A stretch of 64,000 nucleotides of DNA, from positions 124,001 to 188,000 of the forward strand of contig CAINOE010000107.1 in assembly GCA_903851415.1 (NCBI GenBank). Reading direction: 5' to 3'. The translations under genes and the position numbers were made by a program. Source of the DNA: an uncultured Rhodopila sp. GTDB taxonomy: Bacteria; Pseudomonadota; Alphaproteobacteria; Acetobacterales; Acetobacteraceae. The notes under the pieces were generated by a model. That model was not told the origin of the DNA and made no database searches. It worked only from the letters and a program-made list of their open reading frames with translations. Below are positions 28,638-35,639 of this stretch, one piece after another (position 1 is the stretch's first letter; every line of letters starts with the position of its first letter).

Positions 28638-29456
28638 TCACCGTCCGGTAAACCGCGGCGGGCGCTTTTCCATGAAGGCGGTGCGGCCCTCCTTATAGTC
28701 CGCGCTGTTGAAGCAAATATCCGTCACGCGCTGCACCGCCGCCATATCGCGCTGGCTCTCGTCCTTGATCATTTCATTGATAATGACTTTCGAGGCGGCG
28801 ACGGACAGCGGGGCGTTGTCGGCGATGGTGCGGGCTATGTCCAGCACCACGTCGTTCAGAGACTCCTCCGCGGTCATCCGGTTGATCAGGCCGATGCGCT
28901 GCGCCTCGGCGGCGTCGATGCGCTTGGCGGTATACAGGATCATGCGCGCATGCGCGGGGCCCACGAGGTCGATCAGTTGCTTTATCGACTCCGCCGCATA
29001 GGCGATCGACAACCTTGCGGCCGGTATGGCGAACTCGCTGTCGGCCGAGGCGATCCGCAGGTCCGCCCCCATCGCAATCGCCAGGCCACCGCCGATGCAG
29101 AAGCCGCGGATGCGCGCAATGATCGGCTTCCTGAAGTCATGGAACTTCTGCCGCCCCACGCCGGTGACGCGATCATATTCCACCTGGGCGTCGGCGCTAT
29201 TGCGGTTCTTCTCGAACTGGCTGATGTCAGCGCCGGAAACGAATGACTTGTTGCCGGCGCCGGTCAGGATCACCACGCTGACGCTGCTGTCCTCGGTGAA
29301 CTCGTCGAGGATCTCGCCGAAGCCGTTCCACATCTCCATCGACATGGCGTTGCGCTTTTCCGGCTGGTTGAAGGTGATCAGCCCGACGCCGTCATCCTTC
29401 GCGGCCAGCATTTTCCCGCCGGCGAAAGCAATGGTCTCCGCATGATCGGGCAGCAT
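28638..29456 (-). CDS. Enoyl-CoA hydratase/isomerase family protein
   Basis: 272 residues, crotonase fold. The CoA-binding N-terminus VGLITFNQPEKRNAMSMEMW, the oxyanion-hole segment FVSGADISQF and IRGFCIGGGLAIAMGADLRI are clear. The second catalytic region FAIPAARLSIAYAAESIKQL lacks an obvious hydratase Glu, so isomerase or another crotonase activity is possible. ATG 29456 follows the CaiB-like stop with no gap, so the two are coupled. Confidence 0.88.
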   Translation of the reverse strand: MLPDHAETIAFAGGKMLAAKDDGVGLITFNQPEKRNAMSMEMWNGFGEILDEFTEDSSVSVVILTGAGNKSFVSGADISQFEKNRNSADAQVEYDRVTGVGRQKFHDFRKPIIARIRGFCIGGGLAIAMGADLRIASADSEFAIPAARLSIAYAAESIKQLIDLVGPAHARMILYTAKRIDAAEAQRIGLINRMTAEESLNDVVLDIARTIADNAPLSVAASKVIINEMIKDESQRDMAAVQRVTDICFNSADYKEGRTAFMEKRPPRFTGR

Positions 29457-30722
29457 TCAGATGACTCCCTTGTGTCGCATGTCGTCGAGTTCCGCGTCGG
29501 TGTAGCCGAGGTTCTTGAGGATTTCCGCGGTGTGCTCCCCGGCCTCGGGCGTGTGGCTGCGGATCGCCCTGGAGAAGCCGGAGATGTTCAGCGCCGAAGC
29601 AACGACCTGCCTATCGCCGATATGCGGGCTGTGCATTGCCGTTGCCATGCCGAGGTGTTTTACTTGCGGGTCCGCGAATACCTGATCGATGGAATTAATC
29701 GGCCCGCACGGAATCCCATCGGTTTCGAACAAGTCTATCCAGTGCGCGGACGGTTTGGTCGCCGTGATTTCGGCGATCGCCGCGTTGATCGCGCGGCGGT
29801 TTTGGCTGCGCCCGGCCTGGGTTTTCCAGTCCGGGTTGTCCAGCCACTCCGGGCGCCCTATCGTTTCGCAGAAACGAGCGAACACCCGCGACGAGCTGGC
29901 GGCGATGTTGATGTGGCCGTCGCTGGTGGGAAACACGCCGGTGGGAATGCCGGTAGGATGGTCGTTGCCGGCCTGGCCAGCGACTTCGCCTTCCATCAGC
30001 CAGCGGCTGGCCTGGAAATCCAGCATGAACACCTGCGCCTCCAGCAGCGAGGTGGTGACCCAGCGCCCGGCCCCCGTGCGCTCGCGGTCGAACAGCGCCA
30101 TCATGCAGCCGAGGGCGAGCAGGTTGCCGGCGGTGAGATCGTCGACCGGGATGCCGACGCGCATCGGGCCGCGCCCCGGCTCGCCGGTGATCGACATCAG
30201 GCCGCCCATGCCCTGGGCGATCTGGTCCACCCCGGCGCGCGCGCCGTACGGACCGTCCTGGCCGAAGCCGGAGATGCTGCCGTAGACGATGCGGGGATTG
30301 ACCGCGCGGATGTCGTCGTAGGCGACCCGCAGCCGGTGCTTGACGGCGGCGCGCATGTTTTCCAGCACCACGTCGGCGGTTTTCGCGAGGCGCATGAAGG
30401 CTTCGTGCCCCTGCGGCGATTTCAGGTTCAGCGTGATGGCGCGCTTGCTGCGGTGCAGGTTCTGGAAGTCGAAGCCGTGTCGGCGGCCGGCGAGGTCCTC
30501 GCCCTCGGTGGCCGGCGGCTCGATGCGGATGACGTCGGCACCCCAGTCGGCGAAATGCCGCACCGCGGTGGGGCCGGCGCGGGCGTGCGTCAGGTCCAGC
30601 ACGGTGATGCCGGTCATCGGCAGGCGGTTCGGCTTGTCGGCTTGGCGTTCCGGCATGCGGTTGCGGTTCCCAGGGCGGGCGGTTGCGGCGGGGATCATCG
30701 GACGGTCCGGGGGATTGCTCAA
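29457..30722 (-). CDS. CaiB/BaiF family CoA transferase
   Basis: Up to 421 residues. Type III CoA transferases move CoA between acyl groups through an Asp-anchored acyl intermediate. Visible: GITVLDLTHARAGPTAVRHF, DVIRIEPPATEGEDLAGR, FQNLHRSKRAITLNLKSPQG, GPYGARAGVDQIAQGMGGLM (with the likely catalytic Asp) and GIPTGVFPTSDGHINIAAS. The start is uncertain: conserved sequence begins at ATG 30617, and ATG 30656 is also possible. It is upstream of and contiguous with the enoyl-CoA hydratase gene. Confidence 0.9.
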   Translation of the reverse strand: MSNPPDRPMIPAATARPGNRNRMPERQADKPNRLPMTGITVLDLTHARAGPTAVRHFADWGADVIRIEPPATEGEDLAGRRHGFDFQNLHRSKRAITLNLKSPQGHEAFMRLAKTADVVLENMRAAVKHRLRVAYDDIRAVNPRIVYGSISGFGQDGPYGARAGVDQIAQGMGGLMSITGEPGRGPMRVGIPVDDLTAGNLLALGCMMALFDRERTGAGRWVTTSLLEAQVFMLDFQASRWLMEGEVAGQAGNDHPTGIPTGVFPTSDGHINIAASSSRVFARFCETIGRPEWLDNPDWKTQAGRSQNRRAINAAIAEITATKPSAHWIDLFETDGIPCGPINSIDQVFADPQVKHLGMATAMHSPHIGDRQVVASALNISGFSRAIRSHTPEAGEHTAEILKNLGYTDAELDDMRHKGVI

Positions 30723-30805
30723 GAGCGGGGCGGCGACGTTGGGGGTGCGGAGGGAGGCGGTTGGCGTGTGTAGAGGGCCGGCGCCAGTCTGGACGTGCCA
30801 AGCTG

Positions 30806-30846
30806 TTGAAACCTTCGCGTTGTGGATATACAGTATGAATATCCAC
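30806..30846 (+). promoter_or_regulatory. Promoter and overlapping operator of the vapBC pair
   Basis: TTGAAA (30806-30811), 17 bases, TACAGT (30829-30834). A perfect inverted repeat GTGGATAT-N9-ATATCCAC (30822-30846) spans the -10 box, 13 bases before the antitoxin ATG. This is the expected layout for autorepression by the antitoxin or the complex. Confidence 0.6.
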
Positions 30847-30859
30847 CAGGATCGCCCCG

Positions 30860-31081
30860 ATGACCCGCACTGCCTTGTTTCGATCCAACCGCACCCAGGC
30901 CGTTCGCCTGCCCAAGGACGTCGCGTTCCCGGAGGGCGTCAAGGAGGTTACGATACTGCGGGACGGTGCCCGCCGGATTATCGTGCCCTCGGAGTCGGTC
31001 TGGGACGACTTCTTCGAGTCCCCCGGGATCGACATCGGGGAACGTGAGCAGCCGCCGATCCAGGAGCGAGAAGCCTTCTGA
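30860..31081 (+). CDS. vapB: VapB-type antitoxin (AbrB/SpoVT fold)
   Basis: 73 residues. LFRSNRTQAVRLPKDVAFPE is the swapped-hairpin AbrB/MazE-like DNA-binding start typical of VapB/VagC antitoxins; the acidic C-terminus (WDDFFESPGIDIGEREQ) would bind the toxin. The stop shares one base with the vapC ATG. An inverted repeat over its promoter fits self-repression. Confidence 0.92.
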   Translation: MTRTALFRSNRTQAVRLPKDVAFPEGVKEVTILRDGARRIIVPSESVWDDFFESPGIDIGEREQPPIQEREAF

Positions 31082-31491
31082 TGCTGCGCTTCATGCTGGA
31101 CACGAACCTCTGCATTCGTGTTCTCCGTGATCGGCCCGCCGGATTGCGCGAGCGCTTCAGCCGCGAAACCGAGGCGCTGTGCGTTTCGACGATTGTGTTG
31201 ACCGAACTGCTCGTCGGCGCGGCGAAATCGAACAGGCCTACCGAGAACAGGCGGGAGATCGATCGGTTTACCGCCCGGCTTGAAGTACTGGCGTTCGACG
31301 CCGCCGCCGCTGCCCATGCCGCCGATATACGGGCAGCGCTGGAGCGGTGCGGTCAGCCGATCGGCGGCTACGACACCCTGATCGCCGGACATGCGCGCAG
31401 CCGAGGGCTGATCGTCGTGACGGGAAATCTGAGGGAGTTCGAGAGGGTCCAGGGACTGCGGACGGAGGATTGGCTGGGCGAAACATCGTGA
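31081..31491 (+). CDS. vapC: VapC-type PIN-domain ribonuclease toxin
   Basis: 136 residues. PIN acidic residues: MLDTNLCIRVLRDRP (first Asp), VLTELLVGAAKS (Glu), GGYDTLIAGHARSRGL (Asp) and VVTGNLREFERVQGLRTEDW. VapC toxins cut tRNA or rRNA when VapB is degraded. It overlaps the antitoxin by one base, and all key residues are present. After it, 31492-31677 has no recognised gene. Confidence 0.93.
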   Translation: MLRFMLDTNLCIRVLRDRPAGLRERFSRETEALCVSTIVLTELLVGAAKSNRPTENRREIDRFTARLEVLAFDAAAAAHAADIRAALERCGQPIGGYDTLIAGHARSRGLIVVTGNLREFERVQGLRTEDWLGETS

Positions 31492-31677
31492 TCCTGAACC
31501 TGCCGACCAACGGCCTCGACGAGCAGATTGAGGTGCAAGTCTTCCCGGACAACCAATGACCTCTGTTCTATCGCGGATATGAAGCATGAGCGCGTAAAGT
31601 CGAGGCAGGCGACGCCACTGCCGTGCGGCGGTGTTTTGCGGTAGACAAGGCCGCTGAACCCGAAGGAGCTGATCCCC

Positions 31678-32229
31678 ATGGCCGCAACGCCGCTGGCGCT
31701 GGACACCCCTGCCCCCGATTTCCGGCTGCCGGGCACGGACGGGCGGACCTATGCGCTCGATGCCATCGCCCGCGAGAACGGCATGGTGATCGTCTTCATG
31801 TGCAATCACTGCCCCTATGTGATGGCGGTGATCGACCGTCTCGTGGCCGACGCAAGCGCGCTGATGGCGGAGGGCATCGGCTTCGCGGCAATCTGCTCCA
31901 ACGACGCCAAAGCCTACCCCGCGGACTCGTTCGAGGCGATGCAGCGCTTCGCACAGGCGCACAAGTTCCCGTTCCCCTATCTACATGACGAGGACCAGTC
32001 AGTCGCGCGGGCCTATGGTGCGGTCTGCACGCCCGACTTCTTTGGCTATGACGGGCACCGACGGCTGAAATACCGCGGTCGCCTCGACGAAGGCCGCACA
32101 TCGCCGCCGCCATCCGAGGCGCGGCGGGAGTTGCTGGAAGCGATGCGTGCGATTGCCGCGACTGGCGAAGCGCCGCCCGGGCAGGTGCCATCGATCGGCT
32201 GTTCCATCAAGTGGAAGCCGGCCGCGTGA
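31678..32229 (+). CDS. Thioredoxin-fold peroxiredoxin-like protein
   Basis: 183 residues of the AhpC/TSA-like thioredoxin superfamily: TPAPDFRLPGTDGRTYALDA at the start, then the redox site VIVFMCNHCPYVMAV (C-x-x-C) and CTPDFFGYDGHRRLKYRGRL. This resembles the cytosolic 'thioredoxin family protein' type with CNHCPY rather than a classical peroxiredoxin. It has no signal peptide and is transcribed alone. Likely a disulfide or peroxide redox role. Confidence 0.85.
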   Translation: MAATPLALDTPAPDFRLPGTDGRTYALDAIARENGMVIVFMCNHCPYVMAVIDRLVADASALMAEGIGFAAICSNDAKAYPADSFEAMQRFAQAHKFPFPYLHDEDQSVARAYGAVCTPDFFGYDGHRRLKYRGRLDEGRTSPPPSEARRELLEAMRAIAATGEAPPGQVPSIGCSIKWKPAA

Positions 32230-32338
32230 GGAGGTCGCCAAGTGGCACGCCTCCCCCGGAGGCATGCTCGATTGCCGCGATGGTAGAATGAATCAGACGC
32301 CACCACCAAACGCGCCTCGCTCTTGTCGGCGCAAGTCG

Positions 32339-32756
32339 TCATAAGGCGGCCACCCCGGCCGTCTTGCAGGCCATGAGCAATTCCTCGTCCAACGTGGCGA
32401 TTGGTAAGTCCCGGCGCAACGCCAATTCGAGATAGCCCGCGTCGCAGGAAGTCAGCCGGTAGTGCACGGCGATCCGGTGCACATCGGTGAGCACGCGCCC
32501 GGCACTTTCACGATCAACGCGGATGCCAAGGGCGGAGAGGTTCTGTAGAAAAGTTCGCCACCTTCTGCGATGATAAAATGCCCTTTATTTCAGCGCGTGC
32601 GAGAACCGCGCTGACTTCGTAGCGCCAGAACGTCGGCACAAAAGCCGTGCTCCGCCGCGTTTCGATCTGCTCAAGGATATAGTCTGCGTGGGCGTGCGCG
32701 CCGCTGTCAAAGCACCAGCGCATGGTGACCGAGTTATCGAGAACGAAGCCACTCAC
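32339..32756 (-). pseudogene. Frameshifted PIN-domain toxin
   Basis: The first frame reads SGFVLDNSVTMRWCFDSGAH (PIN start with Asp) and FVPTFWRYEVSAVLARAEIK (Glu). After KVANF the frame leaves the family and stops. Dropping one T from the TTTT run near 32550-32556 restores a continuous PIN C-terminus: LQNLSALGIRVDRESAGRVL, then SCDAGYLELALRRDLPIATL and DEELLMACKTAGVAAL, ending at 32339. It is either a one-base frameshift or a sequencing error in a homopolymer. Its ATG overlaps the antitoxin stop by four bases. Confidence 0.8.
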
Positions 32757-33001
32757 GCGCGCCCATGAACCATGAGATCGCGAATGCTGACACCTTCCGG
32801 CAGACGGTTACCCGGGCGCGCCGCGCGCAAGCGAACTGCCGCTTCCTGCGGCGAAAGGTCGGGGGCATGACCGGAACGGGCGCGCTCGCCGCCCTCGGCG
32901 GCGCGTAACACCGCTTCCAGCGCCGCTCTCTCCAGACGTGCGGAGTCGGCTCTGCGCACACGATCGGCCAGCTCATCGGGAATGTGCACGGTCAAGTCCA
33001 T
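32753..33001 (-). CDS. Antitoxin of the frameshifted PIN pair
   Basis: 82 residues: MDLTVHIPDELADRVRRA at the start, a ribbon-helix-helix-like opening, then a variable middle and a basic end. GGAGG lies eight bases before the ATG. It is upstream of and overlaps the PIN reading frame (ATGA), the usual order. The toxin is disabled if the frameshift is real, which would leave this antitoxin as an orphan. Confidence 0.75.
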   Translation of the reverse strand: MDLTVHIPDELADRVRRADSARLERAALEAVLRAAEGGERARSGHAPDLSPQEAAVRLRAARPGNRLPEGVSIRDLMVHGRA

Positions 33002-33040
33002 AGTTTAATCCTCCCCCGCACCGGGGGACGGTGGCAAGCA

Positions 33041-33070
33041 GATATATGATAGAACGCATTATCTCATATC
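33041..33070 (-). promoter_or_regulatory. Possible operator upstream of the antitoxin
   Basis: GATATATGAT, 10 bases, ATCTCATATC: inverted repeat with 8 of 10 positions matching, 40 bases upstream of the antitoxin start. It is A/T-rich against the surroundings. Confidence 0.35.
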
Positions 33071-33254
33071 GGATGGCTTGTTGCAGGAGGTAATGTGTCG
33101 GGCGATCGCTCGTAACTGAGAAGGCCCGCGGCGAAGCGCGGCCCGCCCACAAGCGCCCTTTCGACGCTCAATTGGCGGTTTCCACCGGCAACCCACCGCC
33201 CGGGTGATAGCGGCCGGCTCCAATTGCCCCCGCCGGAGAGCCGCAGCTACGCAA

Positions 33255-34328
33255 TCAATGCGCCTGCGTCCCGCTCCATTCCCGCCACAGCAGCATCAGC
33301 GCCGCCATCACCGCCGGGCCGAGGAACAACCCGACTAGCCCCCAGGTCTCCACCCCGCCCAGAATCCCCAGCAGCACCCACAGGAACGGCAGCCGCGTCG
33401 TCTTGCCGATCAGCGTTGGCCTGAAGAAATGATCTGCCACGAACGAGACCACCATGCCGGACACCGCAACGATCACCGCCGAAACAACCGAGCCCTGCGT
33501 CAGCAGAAGCAGCGCCGCGATCCCGAACACCACCGGCGCGCCGAACGGCACCATGGCGGCGACGGCGGTGAACAGCCCGAACAGGGTCGGGTGCGGCACG
33601 CCCGCCAGCAGGTAGACGATTCCCAGCAGGAACCCCACGCCCAGCCCCACCAGCACCAGCCCGTCCACCGTGCCATGCACCGAGGCGATCATTTGCCGGC
33701 CGATACGTTCGCCCGCCGGACCGAAGGCGCGCTGACTGGCGCGCAGCAACTGCGCGTTCAGCCGCTCGCCTTCCTTGAACAGGAAGAACAGCGTCAGCAG
33801 GGTGAAGCCGAACAGCACCAGCCGGTGCACCGCCTCGCCGCCGAGTTCGCGGCTGTTCGCCACGAACTCCGACTCCCGCGCCCGCTTGATGAGGTCCGAG
33901 GCCTGGCTCGGGCTCGCCAGATTGTCCTGCCACCAATGCGTGGCCTGTTCGCCGCCCACCGGCAGGTGGCCCAGCCACTCCGGCGGCGGGATGCCCTCGT
34001 TGCGCGCCTGCTCGAACATCTCGTAGACGCCGTGGACCTCCCTGCTGGCCTGGTATGCGACCAGCACGAACGGCACAATGAACAGCAGCCCGATGGCGGC
34101 GGTGAATAGCGACGGCAGCACCACGTTATGCTTGCCCGGCGGCCAGCGGCGGGCCGCGCGCTGATACAGCGGCCAGAACGAGATCGCCAGGATGCAGGCC
34201 CAGACCAGCGCCGGCAGATAGCGGTGCAGCGTCCAAAGCCCGAGCGCCGCCAGCAGCAGCGCAAGGACGAACTTCGCGGCCTGCTGCGGCCTGGTCGCTC
34301 CGTCCGCGGACAGGCTGTCCGGACTCAC
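33255..34328 (-). CDS. AI-2E family transporter-like membrane protein
   Basis: 357 residues from GTG 34328, which overlaps the upstream stop (GTGA). Several membrane spans: FVLALLLAALGLWTLHRYLP, VVLPSLFTAAIGLLFIVPFV, LVLVGLGVGFLLGIVYLLAG and VVSAVIVAVSGMVVSFVADH, closing with the family's LPFLWVLLGILGGVETWGLV and LFLGPAVMAALM. The family includes TqsA (AI-2 export), ion antiporters and many members of unknown substrate. It is coupled to a small membrane protein gene. Confidence 0.9.
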   Translation of the reverse strand: MSPDSLSADGATRPQQAAKFVLALLLAALGLWTLHRYLPALVWACILAISFWPLYQRAARRWPPGKHNVVLPSLFTAAIGLLFIVPFVLVAYQASREVHGVYEMFEQARNEGIPPPEWLGHLPVGGEQATHWWQDNLASPSQASDLIKRARESEFVANSRELGGEAVHRLVLFGFTLLTLFFLFKEGERLNAQLLRASQRAFGPAGERIGRQMIASVHGTVDGLVLVGLGVGFLLGIVYLLAGVPHPTLFGLFTAVAAMVPFGAPVVFGIAALLLLTQGSVVSAVIVAVSGMVVSFVADHFFRPTLIGKTTRLPFLWVLLGILGGVETWGLVGLFLGPAVMAALMLLWREWSGTQAH

Positions 34329-34777
34329 TGCCGGAACCCCGGCGGATAGGGCGGCGGCGGCAGATCGCGCTGGCGCGGCGGTCCGAGCAGCCGCTGCGTC
34401 ATCATCGCCGCGGCGAACAGCACCAGCGCCAGGGCGAGCATCCAACGGCCGAGGGGCGCGGTAAACTCGGCGAACGGGCTGCCGACGAGAAGCAGGAAGA
34501 ACACGGTCACGACGACCAGCGCCCCGACCCCGCGCCGCCCGCGCTGCACCGACAGCAGCGCCAGCGCGGCGAACACGAAGTAGATAGCGATCGCCAGCGC
34601 GCGCACCACGCCGAACACCTGCGCGCCCAGCATCAGCGCAAGGTCGTGGAACAGCATATCCAGGCTGTCCCAGAGATTGAGGATGCTGTTCAGAAAACGA
34701 TCCGGACCCACTGCATAGAGCAGCACGGCGAGCACGAGGCCGCCGATCCAGATAAATGCTATGGTGTCTCGCCGCAC
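34325..34777 (-). CDS. Hypothetical four-helix membrane protein
   Basis: 150 residues from a GTG. Hydrophobic segments: TIAFIWIGGLVLAVLLYAVG, VVRALAIAIYFVFAALALLS, VGALVVVTVFFLLLVGSPFA and RWMLALALVLFAAAMMTQRL, then a Pro-rich tail (RDLPPPPYPPGFRQ). I do not recognise the family. It overlaps the AI-2E gene by four bases, so it may be a partner subunit. Confidence 0.7.
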   Translation of the reverse strand: MRRDTIAFIWIGGLVLAVLLYAVGPDRFLNSILNLWDSLDMLFHDLALMLGAQVFGVVRALAIAIYFVFAALALLSVQRGRRGVGALVVVTVFFLLLVGSPFAEFTAPLGRWMLALALVLFAAAMMTQRLLGPPRQRDLPPPPYPPGFRQ

Positions 34778-34892
34778 GGGTCCGCCTTGCTTGCCGGTGA
34801 TTCGGGCGGTCTTTCTACGTCAATGCCGCCTGCGATGCACGGGGGCGGCGACGGCATTGTGACCGCGATCCTGCGGTTGTGGGTATGCCGGC

Positions 34893-35312
34893 TCAAGCCG
34901 CCCAGGGATCGATCAGAGTGATCGCGACATCGGCAAAATGCCCGGTGTTGCGGGTGGCCAGCGAGGCCCCCGTGGAAAGCGCGATGCCGGCGATCATGCT
35001 GTCGCGCAGTTCGCCGGGGCGGCCCGCGCGGCGGCGTTCGGCGGAAATCACCGCCGCGGATACAGCCGCGCCGGCATCGAACACGGCGATGCGGTCGCCT
35101 ATCCTGCCGGTGGCAAGGCGGTCGAGGCCGCGGCGCAGAACGGTCTTGCGGCGGCCCGGCGGCAGAGCGTGGATACCGAAGTTCAGCTCCATGATGCTGA
35201 TCGCGGTGATCCAGACGGAGTGACGATCCTGCCGATCGAGCCAGGCAAGCACGACCGGATTTGGGGCGTCGCGCATGAACTCCGAGACGACGTTGGTATC
35301 CAGGATCAGCAA
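34893..35312 (-). CDS. fitB: FitB/VapC-type PIN toxin
   Basis: 139 residues. PIN motifs: MLILDTNVVSEFMRDAPNPV, ITAISIMELNFGIHALP (Glu), LRDSMIAGIALSTGASLATR (Asp) and NTGHFADVAITLIDPW. The NVVSE start and the ribbon-helix-helix partner are typical of FitB-like toxins. It overlaps the antitoxin gene by seven bases. Acidic positions are intact. Confidence 0.9.
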   Translation of the reverse strand: MLILDTNVVSEFMRDAPNPVVLAWLDRQDRHSVWITAISIMELNFGIHALPPGRRKTVLRRGLDRLATGRIGDRIAVFDAGAAVSAAVISAERRRAGRPGELRDSMIAGIALSTGASLATRNTGHFADVAITLIDPWAA

Positions 35313-35563
35313 TCGCCGAAGTTCCAGGGCTGGAGTATCTGCCCGGGCATTTCAGGGAGTTCCTCATTGGCTTGCAGGCCGCCGCCCTTGAACAGAGCAG
35401 CGAGTTCCGTTCCCAGGCCGCCGATCGGCTCGGCCGGGCGGGCCACGGCGTCACGCAGGATGGCGCGCACCTCTTCCTCCATGCTGCGGCCGTGTTCGGC
35501 CGCCAGGACCCGCAGCCGCGCCTTGACGCCGTCTTCGAGATTGCGGACCAGGAGCTGTGCCAT
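35306..35563 (-). CDS. fitA: FitA-like ribbon-helix-helix antitoxin
   Basis: 85 residues: AQLLVRNLEDGVKARLRVLA then AEHGRSMEEEVRAILRDAVA is the FitA RHH DNA-binding domain, followed by a C-terminal toxin-binding tail with Trp (GQILQPWNFGDC). GGAGGG lies eight bases before the ATG. A palindrome 19 bases upstream is a likely autoregulatory site. Confidence 0.9.
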   Translation of the reverse strand: MAQLLVRNLEDGVKARLRVLAAEHGRSMEEEVRAILRDAVARPAEPIGGLGTELAALFKGGGLQANEELPEMPGQILQPWNFGDC

Positions 35564-35581
35564 GACGGGTTCCCTCCAATA

Positions 35582-35596
35582 GATATCAATGATATC
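35582..35596. promoter_or_regulatory. Palindromic operator of the fitAB pair
   Basis: GATATC-AAT-GATATC, two perfect hexamers inverted around three bases, 19 bases upstream of the fitA start and 44 before the divergent hyuA ATG. RHH dimers of this family bind such sites, so it could also affect hyuA. Confidence 0.55.
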
Positions 35597-35639
35597 ATAG
35601 GCCGCAGCCTGCCGGAAAACAAGTCAGACGAGGACGCGC

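Noticed and set aside
29695..31962. A 755-codon minus-strand frame across the CaiB gene and vapBC.
   Set aside because: It is an Arg/Pro/His-rich shadow of well-supported genes.
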